64,000 nt of DNA. Origin: Pelobates cultripes (taxonomy: Eukaryota > Chordata > Amphibia > Anura > Pelobatidae). The position numbers and the translations under genes were made by a program. Location of the stretch: the NCBI GenBank assembly GCA_933207985.1, contig OW240913.1:279864291-279928290 (forward strand), read 5' to 3'. The notes beneath the pieces are model-generated. The model was not told the origin of the DNA. It was given only the letters and a program-made list of their open reading frames with translations, and did no database searches. Shown piece by piece: positions 10,283 through 21,539 of the stretch (the first letter of the stretch is position 1; each line of letters begins with the position of its first letter).

Positions 10283-10768
10283 TGTGATAAAGTGAAGGCA
10301 GATAGGCCTTTTAACCCCAGGGGGAGTATGTGTAGGATGTGTTGTAGGAAACACAAAACACTGTTTAGTTATGGGCCCCTGGGGTGGAGCATTTGGAGAG
10401 AAGGGTGGGCCAATGCTCCACTCCACAGTTTAGTGGTTTTCTGGGGAGACATAGATCCAGGCCAGGGTTTTTGGACCGTCTCCAACCCACTGCTCAGCTG
10501 CAGTTAATGAGCTATTGCAGTGGAAATAAACCCCTCCCGGCTAGGCAGGAAAAGGAGAGGGATTGCTGGCTTCCTCCCAGGAAGCAGGTAGGAGAGAGAG
10601 GCTGTTCTCTCCATATAGTCAAGAAGACTAGGCACTTGGAGTGCAGAAAGGAAGCAGTCAGGGCAAGACTGGCTTGGGGCACTGGGAGTGCAGAAAGGAA
10701 GCAGTCAAGGCTTGCTTGGAGGCACTGGGAGTGCGGAAAGAAAAGCAGTCAGGGCAAGGCTGGCTTTT
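10283..10768 (+). mobile_element. Partial Gypsy-type LTR (U3 part), plus orientation
   Basis: Starts TGTGATAAAGTGAAGGCAG and is the inverted duplicate of 11535-12052. It holds only the first ~485 bp of the LTR, including about three units of a 43-47-bp minisatellite. It breaks off at about 10768, where it is fused directly to antisense gag sequence. Confidence 0.75.
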
Positions 10769-11123
10769 CACCCTCTTCCATTTTATCACTTCTTTCAGGC
10801 TCAATTTCATCCTTCTTGCCTTTTAATTCCTGTTCTCTTTCTTCTGCGTGTTTCTCAACAGCACGCTTTGCTGCCTCCATGCTTTTCAGCTTGCTGAAGA
10901 CTTCTTCTACTGCCTCTGTCATCCCATGCAGGATGTCAGTAGCTTGGTTACAGGGTCCCTTGTCCTCACGCTCCCTGCAGGGGGCAATCTGCAAAACCTC
11001 AGTAAGGGCAGCTCTACGCTCCTGCTGAGCATCTCTCAGGTTCTTAACCTGTGCAGCCAGGAAACTGTTTGTGCCTTGTTGTTTAGCGGTTGCCTGTACC
11101 ACAGCTCTCAGCAGGTCCTCCAT
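10749..11123 (-). pseudogene. Gypsy-like gag N-terminus
   Basis: The minus-strand frame starts MEDLLRAVVQATAKQQGTNSFLAAQVKNLRDAQQ and continues with a highly charged, probably coiled-coil Glu/Lys-rich region. This resembles the N-terminal part of vertebrate Gypsy/Ty3 Gag proteins, as I recognise the M-E-x-L-L-R..V..Q style only. It lies about 170 bp downstream of the LTR and primer-binding region on the same strand, as expected for gag. It is cut off by the junction with the inverted LTR near 10768; no capsid or zinc knuckle remains. Confidence 0.55.
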
Positions 11124-11289
11124 TATAGCACCAAGCAGGTAACAGTCTTAAAGGTGCAGTGCTACTTATTTTTTAAACAGGTCTGCAAAAATAAAAGTCC
11201 TCAAGCAGACTACCGAATGACTGGCACACCCACAGACCCTCACTGTGCTACTTTGCCCGCATTCTCCACCATATTGTGATCCTTGTCAC

Positions 11290-12052
11290 CAGGTAGCACG
11301 GTCCTCTAGGGCAAAAACATGCACAGTCCTTGTAGTTGCAAATACTCCAGGCACTTTATTTGTAAGTTCACACAGGATACAGCAGTTAAATGAAAACATA
11401 AATGTAACAGAAAACCCTATAAACAAAAAACCTAGCTCGTCTGAGCACTAACTGACATAAGTTTCCCTATCTCTCAGGGTTACACTAAACAATATTGCAC
11501 CAACCTTTTAGATAGCAACACTCTGCTATCTAACCTGTTGCTTTCCTTTCTGCACTCCCAGTGCTCCAAGCCAGCCTTGCCCTGACTGCTTTCCTTTCCG
11601 CACTCCCAGTGCCTCCAAGCAAGCCTTGACTGCTTCCTTTCTGCACTCCCAGTGCCCCAAGCCAGTCTTGCCCTGACTGCTTCCTTTCTGCACTCCAAGT
11701 GCCTAGTCTCCTTGACTATCTGGAGAGAACAGCCTCTCTCTCCTACCTGCTTCCTGGGAGGAAGCCAGCAATCCCTCTCCTTTTCCTGCCTAGCCGGGAG
11801 GGGTTTATTTCCACTGCAATAGCTCATTAACTGCAGCTGAGCAGTGGGTTGGAGACGATCCAAAAAACCCTGGCCTGAATCCATGTCTCCCCAGAAAACC
11901 ACTAAACTGTGGAGTGGAGCATTGGCCCACCCTTCTCTCCAAATGCTCCACCCCAGGGGCCCATAACTAAACAGTGTTTTGTGTTTCCTACAACACATCC
12001 TACACATACTCCCCCTGGGGTTAAAAGGCCTATCTGCCTTCACTTTATCACA
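11290..12052 (-). mobile_element. Gypsy-type 5' LTR, minus orientation
   Basis: Begins at 12052 with TGTGATAAAGTG and runs leftward about 760 bp. It contains about four units of a 43-47-bp minisatellite (11545-11705) and an AATAAA signal (11355-11360, minus), and is followed by TGGTGACAAGGATCAC near 11280-11295, a plausible primer-binding site starting TGG. The gag remnant follows on the same strand. The exact 3' end of the LTR is uncertain by a few bases. Confidence 0.7.
11355..11360 (-). promoter_or_regulatory. Poly(A) signal of Gypsy LTR
   Basis: AATAAA on the minus strand, about 65 bp upstream of the LTR end, where the R region should end. Confidence 0.5.
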
Positions 12053-12280
12053 ACACGCACACACTTATTTCCTATATATGTATAATATATTATTTAAAAA
12101 AGCATTTTATAATATATTATACATATATAATGCATATATATGATTTTATTATAAGTGTATTTTGAGATATATGTGTATATATCTCAAAGTACACTTATAA
12201 TGAAATCACAAATATGCATTATATATGTATATTATAAAATGACTTAATTATTTTATCTTTTACATATATAAGTATAAAAT
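12053..12280. repeat. AT-rich low-complexity tract
   Basis: TATATA-rich DNA with short palindromes, the continuation of the AT-rich core of TTAA element copy 1. The matching core in copy 2 is at 28690-29250. Confidence 0.7.
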
Positions 12281-12593
12281 ATGTATTTATTTATTTTAAA
12301 ACTTTTTAGCAGCCTGTGGGACTGTCTGACAGCTCAAATAGTGCCCCTGCTGGCAGCTCCTAGACTCCTATTGCAGCAATGTGATCCTGGTGATCATATG
12401 GCCCTGGAGGGCCGGGGTGGTGGGAGCTTCTGCAGGAGAACTGCTGGGGTCTCCGACAGTCCCCCGACCGTGATCACCATGGATAGCCAGTCCAGGTAAG
12501 TCAAGGGCTCCTATTTGCCTCGGTCGTGCTAGGTATGTCCGCGGTCCTTAAGAACCTTTTTTTTTCTGGACGTACATAGTACGTCCACGGTTG

Positions 12594-12693
12594 NNNNNNN
12601 NNNNNNNNNNNNNNNNNNNNNNNNNNNNNNNNNNNNNNNNNNNNNNNNNNNNNNNNNNNNNNNNNNNNNNNNNNNNNNNNNNNNNNNNNNNNN
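12594..12693. other. Assembly gap (100 N)
   Basis: Exactly 100 N, usually a placeholder of unknown true length. It hides the right end of TTAA element copy 1. Confidence 0.99.
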
Positions 12694-15009
12694 AAAAATA
12701 TAAAGAGTGATCCTGCACTCCAGTGTTTAGGGGTTAATATCTAGTCTACTGTAGGGGTGAAGGGGAATAACCCGTAACATACATGTCCCAAGATTAGCAG
12801 GAGATATATATGGGTTTAGAATTAAACATTCTAGATCTCGCAGTCAAACTAAATAATATTTTTTTCTTAACAAGACTGGCTGATTTATGAGAGTGATGAA
12901 CAGAATTATTGTTTAGCCCCATCCGTGTAGTTTAGTGTTGTACTACTAAGTGCCGAGGAAGTCCCAGTAGATTCGATCTGACCTCCCTCCTGAAAGGTAA
13001 CATACAGGGGATTCCTGAAGAAACAATCACAGAACAAGACTAATGAAATTTTCTATGCCTATTATCATTCAGAGACATAGGAAAGGGACTTTAAAAATGC
13101 ATTACTGCATTCTTCCCTTGATGTTTCTCATGATCTATTACAGCTTTATGTGGCAGATAAATTAATCATTAAAATCTTAGTAAAGTCTTTACAAATAATA
13201 ACCAGGTGTAGTTTGATTATCTTTGATCTCTAGGATAAAATTTATCTCTGTCACTAAATATGGGAGAAACATGGCAATTTGATTTGTCTTACAACCAAAG
13301 GCAAGAAAAAGTTCACAAAAAGGGGTGATTTCCAACAGCTTTGTATGTAAGAAATAACCGCAGGAATATGTTAAGTTTTCAGCAGCAGAGACTGATGATT
13401 GGTGAATCTTCCATAATTGTGCGTACTTTCTATACTTGATACAGAATCACCACTCGGAGATACACTGTATACTTGTGGCTGTCTAGTGGAACTTGTAAAG
13501 GTCTTAAAGATGTTAAACACAAAATGACAAACAATGGATATTAGTCATTTAACTGTTACTTTACCCCACAGCTATATCAATAATAAAACATATTTATATT
13601 GAATAATAATGCATAATAAAGTGGATGGATCACTTTTTATTTTTTATTTTTTTTTAAGTAACAGATATTGAATGGACACTATTTTGGATGTAATGTTCTA
13701 AATATTTAGAGATATTCTATTGGTTTCCATGGGTATTGTTCATTATTTTGCAATTTGCTCCTTTTTTGCCATGATAAATGTTCCCATCATTTGTAATCCA
13801 GGATCATTTATCACTTATTTAAAAAATGAGAATATTCCTGACGATACTTGCCATGGCTCCTGACGTTACATGCCCTAATTGTACATAGGTTTTTCACATC
13901 TTTGCATTTACTTTGCATTATCAATTCAGTGTCAGGTCAGTGTCTCATTAAAGATACTTGTGTTATCCCTTTTATTGCCTTCCAGTTTTCCAGCCACAGT
14001 GATTCTTTAGACTAGTGGCAATCTGTGATATGCTGTAGAGGTATACCTATTTTTGATAATAAGCATGTCAACACATTCTGTCTTTTAGAGAAAACGATGT
14101 ATCCTCACATTGTATTCCTCTAGAACTCATGTATTGCTTTAAATTCCACTTATCCTTCTGTCATAAGTTCATATTAACTCAAGAGAGACCTTATTCATAT
14201 ATATTGTGTTTTTATATTGCAGTAATGATACATAATTGTTGGATATATGCTGTTACATATCTCTAGCACTCAGGTTGAAATAAAAATTATATATATATAA
14301 TGTATTTTTTTTTTAAATTAAGATCATTTACATTAAGGGGAATGATCTGTTAATAAAAATAATGTGATCTCAGAGTTCTGAAGAGATCTTTAAAAAAATT
14401 AAAGAAAAACCACAACAATTATAATAATTATGTATCGATCCTCTCTCTGTCTCAAAAATAATGAGAAATTGAATTCTTTATTATAAACACACACTTCTTT
14501 TTTCTAAATGTTCTTAGTATTATTATGGGATACTTCATACACTATATTTGGCAGAAAACATCCCAGAGATATCAGTGAATTTGATTAAATTAGCTTCATC
14601 TGTGGTTTTTCTATTTTGATTTCTAATTATTGTCTGAATCATTCTCCTGTGCCCCTATCGTATAGCTGTCTGTCGAGCAAAAGATAAAATAAAACGTTGA
14701 CAAATTTATGGAAACAGAGGTAGAACAATCCTCAGAACCTCAACCATTGGTGGTTGTGGGAAAATTACAGTTTAGCACATCAGAATTATAAATTAGATTA
14801 AAGCAGTCCACCGTGTGCATAATTATATATATATTTGTGTTCGGGGCTATTTCAATATGGTATGAAATAGCAAGTAAGTACACTTACCACAATAAGCAAA
14901 GTCGGTTGAGGTGTGCCGAAACCGACGTGTGTGGTAGGCCTGTAAATAAGTGGGCCTACCTTAGATAAAATTGCATAGAGGGAGAGGAGGGTGGGCCAGA
15001 AGTACATAC
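12694..15009. other. Unannotated AT-rich DNA
   Basis: No supported gene, repeat family or RNA. The interval may hold diverged single-copy or ancient repeat sequence. Open frames are short and lack motifs. Confidence 0.5.
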
Positions 15010-15495
15010 TTACCATAATTTTATTTTCCTGGTCATAGGCCATGGCAGCACAACAATTGCTAGCTCCTCCCTATCCCTAATTAGACAGAAACTAATTTAA
15101 ATATGGATATATATACCTCCTCCTACTCCCTCCTCCTTCAGTCTTGCTTACATCAATATCCCAGTGTGGGTTTTTTGTGCTGCCATGGCCTACGACCAGG
15201 AAAATAAAATGACGGTAAGTAGGAATACATTTTCCTCTTTCCTGGCCATATCCATGGCAGCACAACAATGGGTAATACCCAAGCAATAACCAAGAGAGGG
15301 AATAAAAAACTCAGATTCAAGATTAAATAATACAAGTGTATTAGCAAACCAATACGTAAAAACACAGCAAGAAAACAAACTTATAAGTTAGATGCAGAAA
15401 GAACAGATCTACCAAATCGATCAAATTGACCAGCCTTTACATCTATTTGATAATGTCTGATAAAAGTATTTGCCGAAGACCAAGTAGCTATATAT
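15010..15495 (-). mobile_element. Second DIRS/YR-type retrotransposon fragment
   Basis: 15011-15052 and 15173-15215 are inverted copies centred on TTTTATTTTCCTGG and TGCTGCCATGG phrases, and a related piece recurs at 15237-15275. Left of it on the minus strand is a recombinase C-terminus (15403-15493). Inverted repeats beside a recombinase end fit a DIRS-like element, of a family different from that at 744-3385. It is truncated. Confidence 0.55.
15403..15493 (-). pseudogene. Tyrosine recombinase C-terminal motif fragment
   Basis: On the minus strand the frame reads A-T-W-S-S-A-N-T-F-I-R-H-Y, then Q-I-D-V-K-A-G-Q-F-D-R-F-G. The W-S-S..T-F..H-Y pattern is the nucleophile-Tyr box of DIRS/Ngaro-type recombinases. 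The fragment is too short for a finer call; upstream catalytic residues are not present. Confidence 0.5.
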
Positions 15496-15572
15496 ATATA
15501 TCCATGTCCACAACCAAATCAAGCCAGCACTTTTTAACCACCTAAATGACCTAAAATTTACCTAAACACTTT

Positions 15573-15738
15573 GGGGGAGATTTATCATAGTGTTCTTCCC
15601 TAAAAGTGGTGCTATCAAAAAAAAGGAAAGTAGCCATTAGTGAGAAGTGTCACTGCATGCTGATTCCCACTGATTTTCATGGTGAGTAGCATACTTTAGA
15701 CAATTTATTAGAACAGAACACTTAGATAAATCTCCCCC
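15573..15738. mobile_element. Small MITE with GGGGGAGATTTATCA termini
   Basis: Left end GGGGGAGATTTATCA and right end AGATAAATCTCCCCC form inverted repeats around a 166-bp non-coding element. The flanks share only TT, so the target duplication and superfamily are unclear. Confidence 0.65.
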
Positions 15739-18200
15739 TTTATCTTTCATTTCACACAACTGAATGAACATTCTCCGATAACTCTACATAACTTCTCATT
15801 TAATACCCTACCTTCCTTGAGGCCAACCTATTTTGAGAAACACTACCGGTTACTGCATTACATGATTCCAGATCCTGGTGCTACATTAAAGTTTTCTCTA
15901 GTGCCCTTTTCTCTTACATATTTATTTTATCAACGCTTAAGCTATATTTTGGGTTTTGTTCATTGTAATTATAGTAGTATTTGATTTGTTACACAGAATG
16001 TTTTGCTATATTATTGTTTATATATGTTGGTGTTGTATCCAATAGCTTTATGATGAATGCACTGTTTTATTATTTGCATTATTTGAGTTTGCAGCACGCT
16101 CTTTATTATCCATTATTTGGATATAATTATCTATTATTTGATTGCTGTTGGCCACTTTTATTGCATGCACTCTAATGTGTAAATGTATGGTTAGTAAAAA
16201 CTGTGTGAGAACCTTCTAACACAATGATCACTTTATTTCCATTTTTTTCCACCTCTTTTTTATGTTGAACAATCTCATTCATCATTTAACTTTCATAGTC
16301 CTCTATGCTGCATCAGAACGGACATTATATTTCCAAATCATTATCTCATGCCAAGACCCTATCGCCATCATACAGTTACACTGTTGCCTCCATTTCCTCT
16401 TTCATTAGCATGTACCATAATGGACTCCTCAATGTAATAAAGAGATCCCACCAACAACGGTCTATGGAATAAGTAAAAAGTATTGTGAGAGCCCTGATAC
16501 CACTTGCTTAGACATTACGGGGATATTTTTCAAAGTGATATGAACTGTATCCTTTATTTTGGTCTCTAACCTGTTCTGGTTTCTAAACTGTTTATCAAAT
16601 TGTTCCTACAACAAACCCAAGTTGTTCAAGTGACCACACCAAAAGCAAACTGCATGATATCAGGTGCAGGTGTAGAGGTAGAAGATCCAGCTGCTGCTGA
16701 TAAACATTCTGCGCCGAGACGTTTCCCTTCTAGGGGTCTTTTGTCACAGGCTTCGCATCAGTTCCTTTTAGGAGATTTAGCTTTGGAAGATCCGGATGCT
16801 TTCTTTCCTGTAGAACTATCTTGATAGGGAATACATAAATATCCACTCTCTTTTGTTTGTAATAAGTGAATTCGATGACAAAAATAGTGGCTCACCTATA
16901 ACTCTTGGAGTGTGACCTTTGTTTATGCCCAGATGCATCTGTCTCTGATGAGAATGGTCCTTCTTTGTCCATTGTTAGCAATTGAAAAATTGCTATAATT
17001 GAAAGAATTGAAAATAATATACTAAAGCAGTATAAAATTCAATTTTGGAAAAAAGGATAAAATATACCTTTAAGAAGGTAATAAACCTACCTGAAGCACA
17101 GGAAATCTTGAATAATGAATTTCAGTCAAAACCGAGAAATCAGGCAATGCAGAAGATCTCTGAGGATTGAAGAACCTAAACAGGTAAATTTTATTTGGTT
17201 TTGGCGCTTTAAAAAGGTTGTGCGACATCACTAATGATGTCACTTTTACATTTAAATGACTTACCTACTTTTTATGCTTGGGGTTTTACATAAAATAAGG
17301 AAGCATAATTATTAACCTATACTAATGACTAACCCCGTTAGTCAATTAAAAAACAAACTAAAACAACGCCTAGTGGAGGTTAATGACCCATGTCAGGAAT
17401 TCTCTGGTGAATACATCACATGTTGTTTGATTTGTCTCCATGTCTATTTTAACAATTTCACCGTCACATTCTTTTAGTTTGTAAGAAATGCATTTTATTT
17501 AATTTAATGAGCACCGAATCCATCACTTGTTCATAAAAGTTGGATAAGAAGAAAAAATAATGAAAAAACTACTCTAACATCTTACGTTTTCCTATATTTG
17601 ATCACCATTTACAAGCATTTTAAGAGAATAACATTTTTTAGATTTTATTTGGAAGTCTTGTTCTTGTGGTATTCCAGACAATATTTGAACAATTAGCTCA
17701 AAAGCTTGAATAATTCTTTAATTTTATCCAGTAAGTGTGACAAAATAGATCAATAAAACCATGGATAGTCTGCTTATTGGTACTTATATTAAACCTGAGG
17801 GCATCAGGGGAAATAAAGCATCAGAAAAGTGACAAAATGACAGGAAAATAGTATAGTTGCACTAAACATCTGCATTAAATGCATGGCATTACAGACTGTA
17901 ATTGTGGTCAGAAAAAAAATCTTTAGGTTATGATCCCTTTCCTCCGTTGTCCCCATTCTCAACCATTAGAATGCTGTTATATTGTTTGACATACAACTGT
18001 AGCTGTAATTCTGAGGGAAGAAGGTTACATTTAAAGTTTATTAAATGTTATCAAGACATTGGCAATGGTGACTAGCCAGTGTTCCCATACATAAGAAGAG
18101 AAGACAATGTGAGGCAATCAAGGTACAAAAGTAGCAGATTTATTGGAAATGTATTAAGATTTATTGCTGTTAATGTTCTGAATTTCCCAAAATTCTGCTA
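15739..18200. other. Unannotated DNA
   Basis: No supported feature. A 74-codon frame at 16600-16824 has a mixed composition but no recognised domain, splice context or homologous neighbour, so I do not call it a gene. Confidence 0.45.
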
Positions 18201-18291
18201 CCTGGATAACATATTTTTAAAATTTAAAAATTAAATTTTTATTTTTTAATGTTTTTAATTTTTTTTTTATATATGTTAAAAATATATATAT

Positions 18292-18331
18292 AAACTTTGA
18301 ATATATAAATATATTTATATATTCAAAGTTT
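18292..18331. repeat. Perfect 40-bp AT-rich palindrome
   Basis: AAACTTTGAATATATAAATA is followed immediately by its exact reverse complement. It is embedded in an AT-rich tract (18200-18390) of A/T homopolymers. Confidence 0.9.
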
Positions 18332-18390
18332 ACATTTTTTATATATAAAAAAAATTAAATTTTTTATTTTTTTTTATTTTATCTAGCCGC

Positions 18391-18914
18391 TTTTTTATAG
18401 GCTATCCATCTTTCCCTTTCTGCACAAAATGTATCCACACATCTCTCTTTTTTTTACTAAGTTTTATCTACTTGCTATCACACTAATACCTCTTCCCTAT
18501 CATTGAGGCATGTAATTATATGTTTCTCAATGTATCCTTGTAAGTCACTACACATAGCATGATTTTCTGATATTTAATTTGAGTATTGTATAATTTTAAT
18601 TTGAATGTTTTTACAGGTATTGCTAAGCTTATATAAGTATACTCCATGCTCATTAGCAGTGTATTTTTGCACACCATGTGTAATTTATTTAAACCTATAT
18701 TGGCTATTATGTTCTGTGTCAGCATTTTATGAATGTTTTTATCAACAATCCTAATGTTCTCACTAGTAGTTTTTTAGATATGTCTATTTTGATGTCATTT
18801 TTTGTTTTTATTTTATACATTAGTATTTACATAATGTCTTTTTAGAATTTGATTAATTATATCTGAAGATCCATTATCTGATAGCCATTTACTTTATGGT
18901 TTCTAAAGGCTGTC
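18391..18914. other. Unannotated AT-rich DNA
   Basis: No recognisable feature. Confidence 0.4.
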
Positions 18915-19340
18915 AGTGCCTGGAACGCAACGCATGCCTTTATTGACGATGCGTGCGTTCCAAGCATAGTACACATGACCACTAAGTCTTGGGCTACGTC
19001 GCGTCACTTCCGGGTATGACGCGTGCGGCTCACGGTGGAACACAGGCCCTGGCCGGAACTTTCCGATTACACTTATTTACCATCTTGCCACATCACTTCC
19101 GGTACGTGTTGCAAAACCGGAAGGAAGACTCACCAGGTAATGATCTGCAATCAAGCTTCTCATATATATATAGGACACTCAGAGGACCACCCCACACTTT
19201 TGATAAAGCCTCTGGAGAGGCGAAATGCGTCAAGTGTGACATTTTTTGGACATTTATTTGTACCTATATATATTTTTTATGTTATATGTTTTTTATAATA
19301 AATAGTCATTTTTTATACTTTTAGCTATTTTGTATCCTAC
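18915..19340 (+). mobile_element. Penelope-like terminal region
   Basis: CpG-rich start with a bulged hairpin (GGAACGCAACGCAT, 18922, against 18949-18961), then a hammerhead-like motif at 19199-19234 and an AATAAA at about 19298. The TGATAAAG..GGCGAAATGCGTC phrase is the typical end signature of this family. No coding domain is nearby. The sequence up to about 19590, with GGGGATAATACCACCC phrases, may belong to the same element. Confidence 0.55.
19199..19234 (+). ncRNA. Hammerhead ribozyme-like motif (degenerate)
   Basis: TTGATAA in place of CTGATGA, then a perfect 5-bp stem II (GCCTC/GAGGC) with a TGGA loop, then GAAA and TGCGTC. Two core substitutions make catalysis unlikely. Confidence 0.4.
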
Positions 19341-19850
19341 TTTGTATCCTGTTTGCTACCTGGTACCATCATATCCTTAGGTGGGGATAATACCACCCAT
19401 GCTGTGAAAACTAGAGCAGGTCTTGCTCTAAAAATTGTAAGTACATTACCTTTTTTTAAATCTCAGTTTACATTACTTACTATACTATCAGAGTTTTTTC
19501 TCTTCTACTTTTATATTTATCATCAATATCTGCACTTGCATTTGGAGGACCAGTACCATCCATATCATCCTATATCCTTAGATGGGGATCATACTTAGAG
19601 TTGAGCAAACCCGAACTGAAAAGTTCGGGTTTTTACCGAACATTAGGTTTTTTGGACCCTGGACCCGAACACGGACATATCACTGTATGTTAGGGTTGGA
19701 GTTCGGTGTTCAGCGATTTAATGGCGCATTTTAAAGGGCTGCAGGGCAGCCAATTAACAAGCGTTTGACTCGTGTGCCCTTAGAAGCCATCACAGCCATG
19801 CCTACTAATGGCATGGCTGTGATTGGCCAGTGCAGCATGTGACCCAGCCT

Positions 19851-19860
19851 CTATATATAA
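19851..19860 (+). promoter_or_regulatory. Candidate TATA box
   Basis: CTATATATAA follows a CpG-containing stretch and precedes the transcribed-looking GC-rich segment of the hAT-like element. Position and sequence suggest a promoter; no start site can be shown. Confidence 0.3.
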
Positions 19861-19974
19861 GCTGGAGTCGCGTAGCGCCGCACGCACATGCGGTCTTATT
19901 AGTGTAGGGAGAGGATGCTGCCGCTGGTAGGGACAGCTTAGGAAAGTATTCTGCAAACTAGTTAATTAGTGGGG

Positions 19975-21530
19975 TAGGGTGCACTTCATATCTGAGAGTC
20001 AAATAGAAGCTTCAAATACTCACATTGCAGTTTTAAAAAGTAATTTTAGAGGGGTAGTACATTAGTGGGGTGTATTCATATCTGAGAGTCAAATAGAATC
20101 ATCAAATACTGCTGTCACATTGCAGTTTTAAAACTTAAAATGTTTTGGGTGCTAAAATGTACATTAGTGGGGTGCACTTCATATCTGAGAGTCAAATAGA
20201 AGCGTCTAATAGTGCGCTTACTGCGCAGTGGTAAACATTCTAATTGTTTTGCTGCTAAACTGCTAAATAGTACATTTTGGGGACTTTTCATATCTTAGAG
20301 TCAAATAGAAGCGTCTAATAGTGCGCTTACAGCGCACTTGTAAACATTCTAATTGTTTTGCTGCTAATCTGCAAAATAGTACATTTTTAGGCGTGTTCTT
20401 CATATGTGAGAGTCAATTTGAAGCGTCTAATAGTGTGCTTTCTGCGCACTTGTAAACAGTCTAATTGTTTTGCTGCTAATCTGCAAAATAGTACATTTTG
20501 GGGCCTGTTCTTCATATGTGAGAGTCAAATCGAAGCATCTAATAGTGTGCTTACTGCGCACTTGTAAACATTGTAATTGTTTTTCTGCTAATCTGCTGCT
20601 TACATTGGAGTTTTTAAAAAGTCAATTTTTACAAAAATAATAATTTTTGAACTAAATAGTATATTTGGTGTGTTCACTTCCTATCTGAGAGTCAAATTGA
20701 AGCGTAACTTTGATTCGAATTAACTACATTGGTCACTTGTAATATTGTTTCACACCGACAACACTTGTTACACAGATATAAGTGATAGAAAACAGATTGA
20801 TATTTTCTACATTAGAACCAGATAACAAGTTGCTATATTTAAACCAGTGATCAATAGCTAAGAGTTACTTCAACAATATTGTAATTCTGTGGCAATAACC
20901 TCACAAGTCAAACTGTAAATTCTAAAACAATTTCCATATGTCCTTTGCAGACTTTACATGCTGGAAAAGCACAGGTGCCAACTGCTGTGGCTTCCTGCAG
21001 TGTGCATACCGGCAAGGAGGGTAGGGTTGAGGAGTGGGTGGAAGATGATTTGTGCTAATCTGCTAAACAGTAAATTTTGTGGCTTGTTCTTCATATGTGA
21101 GAGTCAAATCGAAGCGTCTAATAGTGTCCTTTCTGCGCACCTGTAAACATTGTAATTGTTTTGCTGCTAATCTGCTAAATAGTACATTTTGTGGCCTGTT
21201 CTTCATATGTGAGAGTCAAATAGAAGCGTTTAATAGTGTGCTTACTGCGCACCTGTAAACATTCTAATTGTTTTGCTGATAATCTGCTAAATAGTACATT
21301 TTGGGGCCTGTTCTTCAAATGTGAGAGTCAAATTGAAGCGTCAAATAGTGTGCGTTCTGCGCACTTGTAAACATTCTAATTGTTTTGCTGCTAATCTGTT
21401 AAATAGTACATTTTGGGGCCTGTTCTTCATATGTGAGAGTCAAATCGAAGCGTCTAATAGCGTGCTTACTGCGCACTTGTAAACATTCTAATTGTTTTGC
21501 TGCTAATCTGCTGCTTACATTGGAGTTGTA
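19975..21530 (+). repeat. ~112-bp tandem repeat array
   Basis: Units carry GTACATTTTGGGGCCTG, CATATGTGAGAGTCAAAT, CGAAGCGTCTAATAGTG, CTTACTGCGCACTTGTAAAC and TTGTTTTGCTGCTAATCTGC. Successive GTACATT landmarks fall near 20055, 20159, 20270, 20379 and 20491, then 21181, 21293 and 21406, so the period is 104-113 bp. A diverged block (20640-21055) with a copy of the transposase 5' region separates two sub-arrays. Confidence 0.85.
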
Positions 21531-21539
21531 AAAAGAATA

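Larger units (their letters stand above)
5965..12593. mobile_element. TTAA-type non-autonomous DNA transposon, copy 1, with nested insertions
   Basis: The left end TTAACCCCGTAGTGACC (5965) matches the left end of copy 2 (27453), and 12281-12593 matches the right end of copy 2 (29260-29580), including the GC-rich hairpin region and the ACGTAC-containing terminal stretch. The right terminus falls in the assembly gap. Between the ends are internal imperfect repeats (6400-7680), a TA/CA microsatellite and three retroelement insertions. The TTAA flank and CCC start suggest a piggyBac-like type, but no transposase is present, so superfamily assignment is tentative. Confidence 0.65.

Noticed and set aside
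10384..11028. 214-codon plus-strand frame over the LTR and gag
   Set aside because: It crosses the inverted LTR junction and reads gag in antisense, so it is not a natural gene.
12694..15009. Hidden host gene in the unannotated stretch
   Set aside because: I found no exon-like frame with splice signals or recognisable domain. A protein search against frog proteomes would be decisive.
16600..16824. Possible host exon of 74 codons
   Set aside because: No domain, no convincing splice pair, no neighbouring exon. Composition alone does not support it.
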